DNA of 64,000 nucleotides from SHWC01 sp050173345 (GTDB taxonomy: Bacteria; Pseudomonadota; Alphaproteobacteria; UBA828), in NCBI GenBank assembly GCA_050173345.1, contig JBFXKW010000014.1, positions 1-64,000 on the forward strand, written 5' to 3'. Within the stretch, counting starts at the first letter, position 1. Each line of letters opens with the position of its first letter. Both the position numbers and the translations under genes were made by a program. This document shows positions 29,557-37,972 of the stretch, one piece after another. The notes under the pieces are model-generated. The model saw nothing but the letters and a program-made list of their open reading frames with translations. It was not told the DNA's origin and did no database searches.

Positions 29557-30474
29557 CTAGACGCGCTCGCGCGCGGCGCGCGACAGCACGATGCCCTGCG
29601 GCCGCGCCAGGAGGATCAGGATCACGAGGCCGAACACGAAGGCATCGCGATAGCCGCGCACCTCGGCCGGCAGCCCGGCCTGCAGCACCGAGCTGACGAT
29701 GCCGACGGTGAAGCCGCCCACCACCGAGCCGACCAGCGAGCCCATGCCGCCGATCACGGTCGCGATGAACGCGAACACCATGAGCGGCGTGCCCATGCGG
29801 TAGCTCAGGATGCCCGACTGCACCTCGTAGAGCAGCGAAACTGCGGCCGCGAGACCGCCCGAGAGCACGAAGGCCAGCGAAATGACGAAGTTGGCGCGCA
29901 CGCCGAGCATGCGCGCCATCTTGAAGTCCTCCGCCGCGGCGCGCATCTGCACGCCCCAGGCGGTGCGCTTCAGGAAGAGGACGAGGAGCCCCATCAGCAC
30001 GAGGGTGACGCCGATGATCAGGAACTGCAGCCCCGGCACCTCGACGTCGCCGATCGGGATGCCTTCGTTCAGGACTGACCACAGGTCGAGTGCCTTGGGC
30101 CGCCCGCTGTAGATCATGATGATCAGGTTCTGGATCACGAAGGAGAGGGCGAAGGAGCCGACCATCAAGGTCGCGGCCGAGGCGTAGCGCAACGGCCTGA
30201 AAACCAGAAGCTCGGAAACCAGCGCGATCGCGACGACGATGAGCACGACGCAGATGATCAGCGGCACCGGATGGAAGTTGCCGATCACCACGATCGCCTG
30301 CGCGGCATAGGCCGGCGCGATCATCGCGTAGGCGCCGATCGAGATGAAGTCGCCATGCGCGAAGTTGATCAGCCGCAGCACGCCGAACAGGAGGCCGATG
30401 CCGAGCGCGGCGAGGGCGTAGAGGCTGCCGAGGCTCAAGGCGTCGGCGATGACCTGGATGATGTTGCCACCCAT
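29557..30474 (-). CDS. livH: HAAT-family ABC importer permease (LivH-type)
   Basis: This 305-residue, roughly eight-helix permease has the LivH hallmarks: ALGIGLLFGVLRLINFAHGDF near the N-terminus, WGVQMRAAAEDFKMARMLGV as coupling region, and VIGGMGSLVGSVVGGFTVGI. It forms the translocation pore with LivM. Its ATG overlaps the livF stop by one base (TGATG in gene sense), and livM starts 21 bases after its end. Confidence 0.9.
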   Translation of the reverse strand: MGGNIIQVIADALSLGSLYALAALGIGLLFGVLRLINFAHGDFISIGAYAMIAPAYAAQAIVVIGNFHPVPLIICVVLIVVAIALVSELLVFRPLRYASAATLMVGSFALSFVIQNLIIMIYSGRPKALDLWSVLNEGIPIGDVEVPGLQFLIIGVTLVLMGLLVLFLKRTAWGVQMRAAAEDFKMARMLGVRANFVISLAFVLSGGLAAAVSLLYEVQSGILSYRMGTPLMVFAFIATVIGGMGSLVGSVVGGFTVGIVSSVLQAGLPAEVRGYRDAFVFGLVILILLARPQGIVLSRAARERV

Positions 30475-31220
30475 CAGAAGGCGACCTCGCCCTCGTGCTT
30501 GACGCCCTCGGTGAAGCCGAAGTAGGCCTGCTTCACCTTCTCGCCGTCCTGCAGATCCTTGGCGTCGCCGACGAGCTGGATCTGGCCGCTGCGCAGCACG
30601 TAGAGCCGATCGGCCGCCTTCAAGGCGCGCTCCGAGCTCTGCTCGACGATGAGGAGCGTCAGGCCCATGCGCTCGCGCAGCTCGGCCAGCACCTCGTAGA
30701 CGCGATCGACGATCCTGGGCGCGAGGCCGAGCGAGGGCTCGTCGATGGTCATCAGGCGCGGCCGGGTCAGGAGCGCGCGGCCGATCACCAGCATCTGCTG
30801 CTCGCCGCCCGACAGCTTGCCGGCCGGCTGGCGTCTGCGTTCGGCGAGTACGGGGAACATCTCAAGGACCATCTTATAGTCCTTCTCGATCTCTGCCCTG
30901 TCCTTGCGGATGCGCGTGCCGATGCGCAGGTTCTCCTCGACGTTGAGCGAGGTGAAGACGTGGCGGCCCTCGGGCACCTGCGAGATGCCGAGGCGCGCCA
31001 CGTTCTCAGGGTTAGCGCCGGTGATGTTGCGCTCGCCGAAGGTGATGGTGCCTTCGGTCGGCGACAGGATGCCGGAGACGCTGAGCAGCGTGGTCGACTT
31101 GCCGGCGCCGTTCGGCCCGACGATGCAGACGATCTCGCCCTCGTCCACCGTGACCGAGACGTTGCGGACGGCCGCGAGGCGGCCATAGTGCACCGTGATG
31201 TTGTCTACGTTGAGCAGCAT
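30474..31220 (-). CDS. livF: HAAT-family ABC importer ATPase (LivF-type)
   Basis: The 248-residue ATPase has Walker A GPNGAGKST, signature KLSGGEQQMLVIGRAL, Walker B LMTIDEPSLGLAP and the switch region LLIVEQS. ISQVPEGRHVFTSLNVEENL is diagnostic of LivF. It pairs with the LivG-type ATPase 6 bases upstream to energise the LivHM permease. Confidence 0.9.
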   Translation of the reverse strand: MLLNVDNITVHYGRLAAVRNVSVTVDEGEIVCIVGPNGAGKSTTLLSVSGILSPTEGTITFGERNITGANPENVARLGISQVPEGRHVFTSLNVEENLRIGTRIRKDRAEIEKDYKMVLEMFPVLAERRRQPAGKLSGGEQQMLVIGRALLTRPRLMTIDEPSLGLAPRIVDRVYEVLAELRERMGLTLLIVEQSSERALKAADRLYVLRSGQIQLVGDAKDLQDGEKVKQAYFGFTEGVKHEGEVAF

Positions 31221-31226
31221 GGTCTC

Positions 31227-32021
31227 TCAGCCATGCCCGAGATAGGCATGGATCACGGCGGGGTCCTTCTGCACTTCCGCGGGCGAGCCGCGCGACAGGG
31301 TCTTGCCGGAATCGAGCACGTGGATGCGCGCGCAGACGCCCATGACGACCCGCATGTTGTGCTCGATCAGCAGCACGCCGCAGCCGAACCGGGTCGGGAT
31401 TTCCTTCACGAGATGCATGATCTCGTCGCATTCGAGGTCGGACATGCCTGCGGCCGGCTCGTCGAGCAGCACGAAGGCGGGCTGCATGGCGAGCGCGCGT
31501 GCGATGCCGACCCGGCGCTCATCTGTATAAGGTAATACGCCTGCGGGCTGGCGCGCCTTGTCCTTCAGGCCGATCCATTCGATCAGCTCCATGGCGTGCC
31601 GATGCGCGGTGCGGCGCGACAGCCCCATGCTGACCGCGGCGACCTCGACGTTCTCGCTGACCGGAAGGTCGCGGAACAGGCGCCCCGCCTGGAAGGAGCG
31701 GGCGACGCCGTGGCGCCGGATCCAGTGCGGGGTGAGGCCCGAGATGACCCGCTCCCCGAGCTTGACCTGGCCGGAGGTCGGCTCTTGGAAGCCGGTTAGC
31801 GCGTTGACGAACGTGGTCTTGCCGGCGCCGTTCGGGCCGATCAGGCCGAGGATCTCGTGACGATGCAGGGTTTCGTTGACGGTATCCACCGCCGTGAGGC
31901 CGCCGAACCGGACGGTCACGTCGATCGCCTGCAACGTCAGGCCGTTGTCGCGGCCACTAGCGGTCGCGCCCTGAGCGCTCTCCCGTGACACTGTGACTGT
32001 CTCCGATCCCCGAAAGATCAC
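31227..32021 (-). CDS. livG: HAAT-family ABC importer ATPase (LivG-type)
   Basis: The 264-residue ATPase has Walker A GPNGAGKTTFVNALTG, the LivG loop VARSFQAGRLFRDLPVSENV, Walker B FVLLDEPAAGMSD and switch LLIEHNM. The signature region is atypical: PYTDERRVGIARALA replaces the usual LSxG-type motif, though Y-x-x-R-R-x-x-IARAL is common in this branch. The first 28 residues are unconserved; a GTG start 8 or 10 codons downstream of 32021 is possible. It is the first gene of the minus-strand operon, divergent from the binding-protein gene at 32218. Confidence 0.87.
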   Translation of the reverse strand: MIFRGSETVTVSRESAQGATASGRDNGLTLQAIDVTVRFGGLTAVDTVNETLHRHEILGLIGPNGAGKTTFVNALTGFQEPTSGQVKLGERVISGLTPHWIRRHGVARSFQAGRLFRDLPVSENVEVAAVSMGLSRRTAHRHAMELIEWIGLKDKARQPAGVLPYTDERRVGIARALAMQPAFVLLDEPAAGMSDLECDEIMHLVKEIPTRFGCGVLLIEHNMRVVMGVCARIHVLDSGKTLSRGSPAEVQKDPAVIHAYLGHG

Positions 32022-32217
32022 GCGCTATGCATCGAAAGGCCGCGCGCTCCTCCTCAAGGCTCCCGACCCCGCACTCGTTTCCTAGTGAAGCCGGGCCAAG
32101 GAATCAACAGGAAATTCACTGCGACGCTCTGTCGCAATTTTCCCTACTCGCTTGACAGTGCGATTCCGACCCGATTTGGTGGCCTGTCCCCAAGGTTTTT
32201 CCGGAAAGAGGTGCGTG

Positions 32218-33429
32218 ATGAAAAGGTTCCTTCCTGCGGTAGCTATCGGAGCCATGACCGCTGGCGCTTTGTTGCCGAACGCGGCGTCTGCGCTCGACGA
32301 GGATGGCAATATCGTCATCGGGTTCGCGGGTTCGACCTCCGGCTGGATGCAGGCTTACAGCCTGCCGCCCACCAATGCCGGATTGATCATGATCGACGAA
32401 CTGAACGAGAAGGGCGGGCTGCTCGGCAAGAAGGTGGTGACCGTGTTCGCCGACGCGAAGACGGACCGCGTCGAAGGCGCCAAGGCCGGACAGATGGTGG
32501 TCGATCAGGGCGCCGACCTCGTCATGGTCGACTGCGACTACGACATGGGAGCGCCCGCGGCCTTGGCTGCTGAGAACGCGGGGCGCGTCTCGTTCTTCCT
32601 GTGCGCGGAGAGCGTGCTCGCCGGCATCGAGGGCGTCGGCCCACACTCGTTCTCGGGCTCGGTGCTCGCCGCGGTGCAGGGCGCGATCATCGCCGAATGG
32701 GGCATGGAGAAGAAGGGCTGGAAGTCCGCCTATATCCTGCTTGATGATTCGATCGAGTACAACAAGGGCGTATGCTACGGCTTCGACTGGATGTGGCGCA
32801 AGAAGGGCGGTGAGATCCTCGGTCACGACGTCTTCAAGAACGACGACCCCACGATCGCGGCGCAGATCACCCGCATCAAGGGGCTGGAGAAGCAGCCCGA
32901 CGTGATCGAGCTGTGCTCGCATAATCCGGGCGGCGCGAGCGCCATCCGGCAGATCCGCGCAGCCGGCCTCGACACGCCGCTCGGACTCGCGAGCACGAAC
33001 AGCGGCAGCTACTGGCTCGATTGCTGCCCGGGCCTCTCGGACGCCTATGTCCCGGAGCAGGGCTCGATCTACGGCGACGATCCGGATCCGAAGGTCGAGG
33101 CCTTCAACAAGAAGTTCGAGGCGAAGTTCGGCAAGCGGCCGGATAGCCAGTACGTCTATCCCGGCTATGTGGCGATCTACGTCTGGTCGCTCGCGGTCGA
33201 GCGCGCCGGCACCACGGAGGCCGGCCCGGTCGTGGCCGAGCTCGAGAAGATGCGGGCCGAGCCCACGCCGTTCGGGCCGCGCACCTTCACGAGCGAGCTG
33301 CACCACCAGAACCAGGCGGAGATGGTGATCATCGGCATTCAGGACGGCAAGCCGGCCATAGCCGACGAGTGGATGCTGAGCGAGCCGGTCCCGATGCCCG
33401 TGCTGTTCGGCGAGGAGTACAAGTACTGA
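32218..33429 (+). CDS. HAAT-type periplasmic substrate-binding protein, copy 1
   Basis: The 403-residue periplasmic binding protein has a Sec signal peptide (KRFLPAVAIGAMTAGALLPN, cleavage near ASA-LDE) and the type I two-lobe fold: GFAGSTSGWMQAYS in the first lobe, hinge segments, and SAYILLDDS starting the second. It should bind the ligand for the divergent LivGFHM importer. Conserved cysteines occur in VDCDYD, FFLCAES, GVCYGFDW and LDCCPG, unusual for this family. AAGAGG precedes the ATG, and a TTGACA (32152-32157) could be a -35 element. Roughly three quarters of residues match copy 2 by eye. Confidence 0.88.
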   Translation: MKRFLPAVAIGAMTAGALLPNAASALDEDGNIVIGFAGSTSGWMQAYSLPPTNAGLIMIDELNEKGGLLGKKVVTVFADAKTDRVEGAKAGQMVVDQGADLVMVDCDYDMGAPAALAAENAGRVSFFLCAESVLAGIEGVGPHSFSGSVLAAVQGAIIAEWGMEKKGWKSAYILLDDSIEYNKGVCYGFDWMWRKKGGEILGHDVFKNDDPTIAAQITRIKGLEKQPDVIELCSHNPGGASAIRQIRAAGLDTPLGLASTNSGSYWLDCCPGLSDAYVPEQGSIYGDDPDPKVEAFNKKFEAKFGKRPDSQYVYPGYVAIYVWSLAVERAGTTEAGPVVAELEKMRAEPTPFGPRTFTSELHHQNQAEMVIIGIQDGKPAIADEWMLSEPVPMPVLFGEEYKY

Positions 33430-33454
33430 TCGCCTGACACAGGGCTGCCAGACG

Positions 33455-33483
33455 AGGCCCCGCCGGCTTGCCGGCGGGGCCTT
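33455..33483 (+). terminator. Intrinsic terminator after binding-protein copy 1
   Basis: AGGCCCCGCCGG (33455-33466) pairs perfectly with CCGGCGGGGCCT (33471-33482) around a CTTG loop, followed by TTCTGCTTGG. It lies 26 bases after the stop. The same hairpin recurs after copy 2 with one loop change. Confidence 0.8.
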
Positions 33484-33611
33484 CTGCTTGGTTGGCCGGC
33501 ATTCGAGCAGGTGTTCACCGGGCCGACCGCTTCGGCAGCCTTACGCCCGAAGCCATATGATTGCCGTATGGTTAATACAGGGGTAACGAAACGCGCGGAA
33601 CGTCTCGCCTC

Positions 33612-33640
33612 TTGACAGCGATATGCGAAGCGATATTTCG
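33612..33640 (+). promoter_or_regulatory. Putative sigma-70 promoter for binding-protein copy 2
   Basis: TTGACA (33612-33617) is followed, after about 16 bases, by the AT-rich TATTTC. The context CTTGACAG is identical to the stretch upstream of copy 1 (32151-32158), suggesting each copy has its own related promoter. The -10 match is poor, so only the -35 is convincing. Confidence 0.35.
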
Positions 33641-33679
33641 TGGCGCTTCAATATTTTCCATAGGTGGGAGGGAAAATAA

Positions 33680-34885
33680 ATGAAGTGTCTACTGGCAGCC
33701 ACCGCTGCCGGCGTCGTAGCTCTGAGCTCAGTGGCTGCGTACGCTGTCAACACCGATGACGATCGCATCGTGATCGGTTTCGCCGGCTCGACCTCGGGCT
33801 TTATGCAGGCCTACAGCCAGCCGTCGACGAACGCCGCCATCATCGCGATCGAAGAGATCAACAAGAAGGGCGGGCTGCTCGGCAAGACGATCGAGACGGT
33901 GTTCGCCGATGCCAAGACCGATCGCGTCGAAGGCGCGAAGGCGGGTCAGGCCGTGGTCGACCAGGGCGCCGACATGGTGTTCGTCGATTGCGACTACGAC
34001 TTCGGCGCGCCGGCCGCGCTCGCGGCAGAGAACGCGGGATTGATCTCGTTCTTCCTGTGCGCGGAGAGCGTGCTCGCCGGCATCGAAGGTGTCGGGCCGC
34101 ACTCGTTCTCGACGTCGGTGCTCGCCGCCGTGCAGGGCGCCGCCATCGCCGAGTGGGGCTGGAACAAGAAGGGTTGGCGCTCGGCCTACATCCTGCTCGA
34201 CGATTCGATCGAGTACGACAAGGGCATCTGCTACGGCTTCGACTGGATGTGGCGGAAGCTCGGCGGCGAGATCCTGGGCCACGACGTGTTCAAGAACGAC
34301 GACCCGTCGATCGCGGCGCAGGTGACCCGCATCAAGGGCCTCGAGAAGCCGCCCGACCTGATCGAGCTGTGCACCTACAACCCGGGCGGCGCCAGCGCCA
34401 CCCGTCAGATCCGCGCGGCCGGCATCGATACGCCGATCGGGCTCGGTTCGTCGGGCACCGGCAGCTATTGGCATGATTGCTGCCCCGGCCTCTCCGAGGT
34501 CTACATCCCCGAGCAGGGCTCGATCTACGGCGACGACCCGAACCCGAAGGTCGAGGAGTTCAACAAGAAGTACGAGGCGAAGTTCGGCCACCGGCCGGAG
34601 AGCCAGTACGTCTATCCCGGCTATGTCGGCGTCGAGGTCTGGGCGAAGGCGGTCGAGCGCGCCGGCACCGTGGATTCCGACGCGGTGCTTGCCGAGCTCG
34701 AGAAGTTCCGCGCCGAGCCGACCCTGTTCGGCCCGCGCACCTTCACGAGCGAGCTGCACCATCAGAACCAGGCCCGCTACCTGATCATCCAGATCCAGGA
34801 CCAGAAGGGCAGCGTCGCCGACGAGTGGACACTGAGCGAGCCGGTCCCGATGCCCGTGCTGTTCGGCGAGGAATACAAGTACTGA
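33680..34885 (+). CDS. HAAT-type periplasmic substrate-binding protein, copy 2
   Basis: The 401-residue paralogue of the gene at 32218 is in direct tandem. The signal peptide (CLLAATAAGVVALSSVAAYA) has diverged, but the mature parts are mostly identical, including all cysteine motifs (VDCDYD, FFLCAES, GICYGFDW, HDCCPG) and the last 17 residues. Differences cluster in the predicted ligand cleft (GSTSGW/F, LASTNSG against LGSSGTG), so the copies may bind different but related ligands for one importer. GGGAGGG precedes the ATG. Confidence 0.88.
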   Translation: MKCLLAATAAGVVALSSVAAYAVNTDDDRIVIGFAGSTSGFMQAYSQPSTNAAIIAIEEINKKGGLLGKTIETVFADAKTDRVEGAKAGQAVVDQGADMVFVDCDYDFGAPAALAAENAGLISFFLCAESVLAGIEGVGPHSFSTSVLAAVQGAAIAEWGWNKKGWRSAYILLDDSIEYDKGICYGFDWMWRKLGGEILGHDVFKNDDPSIAAQVTRIKGLEKPPDLIELCTYNPGGASATRQIRAAGIDTPIGLGSSGTGSYWHDCCPGLSEVYIPEQGSIYGDDPNPKVEEFNKKYEAKFGHRPESQYVYPGYVGVEVWAKAVERAGTVDSDAVLAELEKFRAEPTLFGPRTFTSELHHQNQARYLIIQIQDQKGSVADEWTLSEPVPMPVLFGEEYKY

Positions 34886-34910
34886 TCGCCTGACGCAGGG
34901 CTGCCAGACG

Positions 34911-34942
34911 AGGCCCCGCCGGCTCGCCGGCGGGGCCTTTGT
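34911..34942 (+). terminator. Intrinsic terminator after binding-protein copy 2
   Basis: AGGCCCCGCCGG (34911-34922) pairs with CCGGCGGGGCCT (34927-34938) around a CTCG loop and is followed by TTGTTTG, a better U-tract than copy 1. The flanking bases TGATCGCCTGAC and AGGGCTGCCAGACG are shared with copy 1, so the duplication included the 3' region. Confidence 0.85.
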
Positions 34943-35006
34943 TTGTTGGCACGGCGCCCGATAGCCGTAGAATTCGCCGGACAAGGACCGCCGGGAACAG
35001 ACGCCG

Positions 35007-36050
35007 ATGCGCGATCCGATCCGCATCGCCGGGCAGGAGATCAGGCCGGGCGAGCAGCTCTCCTTCGACGTGCCGATCGTCGATCTCTCGACCCGCACGC
35101 CGATGACCATGCCGGTCCAGGTGATCCACGGCATCGAGGAAGGGCCGCGCCTCTTCATCAGCGCGGCGCTGCACGGCGACGAGATCAACGGCGTCGAGAT
35201 CGTGCAGCGCGTCATGGCCGATCCCGCACTGGCCGCGCTGCACGGCACGCTGATCGCCGTGCCCGTCGTCAACGTGTTCGGCTTCGTCGCCCAGCAGCGC
35301 TATCTGCCCGACCGGCGCGACCTCAACCGCTCGTTCCCGGGTTCGGCGCGCGGCTCGCTGGCCGCCCGGCTCGCGCATCTCTTCCTGAGCGAGATCGTCG
35401 GCAACGCGACGCACGGCATCGACCTGCATACCGGCGCGATCCACCGCACCAACTATCCGCAGGTGCGCGCCAACCTGGATCAGCCCGAGACCGAGAAGCT
35501 GGCGCGCGCCTTCGGTGCGCCGGTGATCATCAACTCCGGCTTCCGCGAGGGCTCGCTGCGCGAGAGCGCGGCCAAGTGGCGCGTGCCGGTGCTGGTCTAC
35601 GAGGTGGGCGAGGCGCTCAGGCATGACGAGCCCGGCATCGCGATCGGCGTGCGCGGCGTCTACAACGTGATGGAGGCGCTCGGCATGCTGCCGGCGCGGC
35701 GCGAGGCGGAGCCTGCGCCCGAGCCCCTGATCGCGCGCTCCAGCACCTGGGTGCGCGCGCCGCGCAGCGGCGTGCTGCGCGAACCGGTCACGATCGGCTC
35801 GGTGGTCGAGAAGGGCGCGACGCTCGGCTACATCGCTGATCCCTTCGGCGAGGAGCGTGTCGAGGTCAAGGCGCGCGGCGAGGGCCTGGTCATCGGCCTC
35901 ACCTATCTGCCGCTGGTCTATGAGGGCGACGCGCTCTTCCATCTGGTGCGAACCGTGGGCGAGCAGGTCAACGCCACCGAGCTCGAGGTGCCGGCCGGCG
36001 GCCTCGGCCCGGACGCGGAGGAGGCGGACGAGGCGCTGACTTATGGCTGA
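35007..36050 (+). CDS. Succinylglutamate desuccinylase/aspartoacylase-family zinc hydrolase
   Basis: The 347-residue AstE/AspA-family (M14-like) enzyme should hydrolyse an N-acyl amino acid or similar amide. Zinc ligands are visible as H and E in ALHGDEINGVE and H in GIDLHTGA. The substrate-binding DRRDLNRSFPG is typical, and the late VYEVGEALR carries the expected catalytic glutamate. The C-terminal third (RAPRSGVLREPV to GLVIGLTYLPLV) is the family's beta-rich domain. It follows the two binding-protein genes but has its own start after a terminator, so a shared pathway is possible, not shown. Confidence 0.85.
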   Translation: MRDPIRIAGQEIRPGEQLSFDVPIVDLSTRTPMTMPVQVIHGIEEGPRLFISAALHGDEINGVEIVQRVMADPALAALHGTLIAVPVVNVFGFVAQQRYLPDRRDLNRSFPGSARGSLAARLAHLFLSEIVGNATHGIDLHTGAIHRTNYPQVRANLDQPETEKLARAFGAPVIINSGFREGSLRESAAKWRVPVLVYEVGEALRHDEPGIAIGVRGVYNVMEALGMLPARREAEPAPEPLIARSSTWVRAPRSGVLREPVTIGSVVEKGATLGYIADPFGEERVEVKARGEGLVIGLTYLPLVYEGDALFHLVRTVGEQVNATELEVPAGGLGPDAEEADEALTYG

Positions 36051-36089
36051 CCGTGCGACACGTCACAACGCGAGGAAGGAGCGGTGGCG

Positions 36090-36947
36090 ATGATTCTGGT
36101 GACAGGGGCGACCGGCAAGGTGGGACGGCACGTCGTCGTGGCGCTCAAGGCGCGCGGCGCCTCGTTCCGCATCACCTCGCGCGACCCGCGCAAGGCAGCG
36201 GAGGCGCTCGGCGGCGGCATCGAAGCTGTCGGGGCGGACTATGCGCGGCCGCAGAGCCTGGCGCCGGCGCTCGCCGGGGTCGAGCGGCTGTTCCTGCTGT
36301 GCGGGCCGAACCAGAACAAGGCCGCGCTCGAGATCGGCATAGTGGACGTGGCCAAGGCGGCCGGCGTCAGGCACATCGTCAAGCTCTCGGTCTATGGCGC
36401 GGACGAGAAGTCGAGCGCGACCGTGATGCGCGATCACCGCCAGGTCGAGCAGCATATCGAGCGGCTCGGCTTCGGCTGGACGCATCTCAGGCCCAACCTC
36501 TTCATGCAGCACTTCCTCAACCACGCCGCCGCGATCAAGGCCGAGGGCGTGATCCATGCGCCGCTCGAGGCCGCCCGCGTGAGCGTGATCGACACGCGCG
36601 ACATCGGCGAGGTCGCGGCGCGGGCGCTGAACGAGCCGGGGCACGAGGGCAAGGCCTATGAGCTGACCGGCCCGGCCGCGCCGAGCTATGACGAGATCGC
36701 GGCGAGCTTCGCGCGCATATTGGGCCGCAAGGTGCGCTACGAGAACATCTCGGCCGAGGAGGAGCACCGGAACATGCGCGCCGCCGGCAGCGCGGAATGG
36801 CACGCCACCGTGCTCGGCGAGATCTATGCCTTCTTCCGCGCCGGCGAGGGGGCGCGCGTGAGCGATGCCGTCGAGCGCGTAACGGGGCGCAAGGCGCGCT
36901 CGATCGAGGATTTCATCCGCGACCATGCGGACCGCTTCCGCGCTTGA
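36090..36947 (+). CDS. NmrA-like atypical SDR, NAD(P)-binding
   Basis: This 285-residue protein starts with the Rossmann motif MILVTGATGKVGRHVV and has SRDPRKAAEAL after the second strand, as in NmrA/HSCARG or quinone-oxidoreductase-2-like proteins that bind NADP. KLSVYGADEKSS occupies the place of the active site but lacks the classical YxxxK. The second half contains SVIDTRDIGEVAARAL, the usual substrate-side signature. ATG 36090 is 9 bases from AAGGAG; GTG 36084 is too close to it. Function is either redox sensing or a small-molecule reductase. Confidence 0.8.
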   Translation: MILVTGATGKVGRHVVVALKARGASFRITSRDPRKAAEALGGGIEAVGADYARPQSLAPALAGVERLFLLCGPNQNKAALEIGIVDVAKAAGVRHIVKLSVYGADEKSSATVMRDHRQVEQHIERLGFGWTHLRPNLFMQHFLNHAAAIKAEGVIHAPLEAARVSVIDTRDIGEVAARALNEPGHEGKAYELTGPAAPSYDEIAASFARILGRKVRYENISAEEEHRNMRAAGSAEWHATVLGEIYAFFRAGEGARVSDAVERVTGRKARSIEDFIRDHADRFRA

Positions 36948-36953
36948 GCCGGC

Positions 36954-37112
36954 CCTCACCCAACTCCGGCTAGGCTCGCTGATCGCTCGCCAAGCCTTCG
37001 TATCCCTCTCACGCATGGTGGGAGAGGGGAACGTGCCGGTACGCTCACCTCAGCTTCAACAGCTTCAACGCGGCTCCCTCTCCCGTGCGCGGGAGAGGGT
37101 TAGGGTGAGGGC
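36954..37112. repeat. Palindromic dispersed-repeat-like element between convergent genes
   Basis: The element is bounded by CCCTCACCC (36954-36962) and its inverse GGGTGAGGG (37104-37112). Inside are two hairpins, CCCTCTC/GAGAGGG (37005-37029) and the perfect CCCTCTCCCG-TGCG-CGGGAGAGGG (37077-37100). The GGGAGAGGGTTAGGGTGAGGG-like end is familiar from intergenic repeats of many proteobacteria. It fills the 36948-37135 gap and may also terminate transcription from both sides. Confidence 0.65.
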
Positions 37113-37135
37113 GATCTTCGCGGGAGCGGCCTGCG

Positions 37136-37972
37136 TTACGTCCTGGCCTCGGCCTGGCTCGCTTCGAAGCCGAGGCGTTCCTCGCGCTGGCGCCTGAGCA
37201 GCGCGCGCCGGTTGATCAGGCTCGCCACCAGCACCCCGATGGTGACGATGCCGATCATGATCGTCGAGATCGCGTTGATCTCGGGCGTCACGCCGAGCCG
37301 GACCTGCGAATAGATGCGCATCGGCAGGGTGGTCGCGCCCGGCCCGGTGGTGAAGGAGGCGATCACCAGATCGTCGAGCGAGAGCGTGAAGGCGAGCAGC
37401 CAGCCCGCGATCACCGCGGGCGCGATGATCGGCAGGGTCACGGTGAGGAAGGCCCTGAGCGGCGGGCAGCCGAGGTCGAGCGCGGCCTCCTCGATCGAGC
37501 GGTCCATGGTGGAGAGGCGCGACTGCACGATGACCGCGACATAGGCCATCGAGAAGCTGGCATGGGCGATCACCACGGTGACATAGCCGCGCGCGATGCC
37601 GAGCGAGACGAACATCAGGAGCAGCGCGATGCCGGTGATCACCTCGGGCATCACGAGCGGCGCGAAGATCATGCCGGTGAACAGCGTGCGGCCGCGGAAG
37701 CGGCCGAAGCGCGCGAGCAGCACCGCGGCCATGACGCCGAGGACGGTCGCGACCGTGGAGGAGGCGAGGCCGACCTTCAGCGTCATCCAGGCGGCGCGGA
37801 TGAGCGCGTCGTTCGCCGCCATCTCGCCGTACCACTTGGTCGAGAAGCCGGCCCACACCGTGACCAGCCGCGACTCGTTGAACGAGTAGAGGACCAGCAG
37901 CAGGATCGGCAGATAGAGGAAGGCGAAGCCGAGCGTCAGGATCGTCAGGTTGAGCGGGGTTGCGCGCCTCAT
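37136..37972 (-). CDS. potI: Polyamine-type ABC importer permease (PotI/PotC-like)
   Basis: The 278-residue permease has six hydrophobic segments; the first is LTILTLGFAFLYLPILLLVLYSF. EEAALDLGCPPLRAFLTVTLP is the EAA coupling motif, and FTLSLDDLVIASFTTGPG is characteristic of PotC/PotI. It takes up putrescine or spermidine together with the other Pot genes. The ATG at 37972 overlaps the potH stop by four bases (ATGA). Last gene of the minus-strand operon. Confidence 0.9.
   Translation of the reverse strand: MRRATPLNLTILTLGFAFLYLPILLLVLYSFNESRLVTVWAGFSTKWYGEMAANDALIRAAWMTLKVGLASSTVATVLGVMAAVLLARFGRFRGRTLFTGMIFAPLVMPEVITGIALLLMFVSLGIARGYVTVVIAHASFSMAYVAVIVQSRLSTMDRSIEEAALDLGCPPLRAFLTVTLPIIAPAVIAGWLLAFTLSLDDLVIASFTTGPGATTLPMRIYSQVRLGVTPEINAISTIMIGIVTIGVLVASLINRRALLRRQREERLGFEASQAEART

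Noticed and set aside
36948..37135. CRISPR array or integration site in the repeat-rich gap
   Set aside because: There are no regularly spaced direct repeats; the structure is palindromic, and no cas or integrase gene is present.
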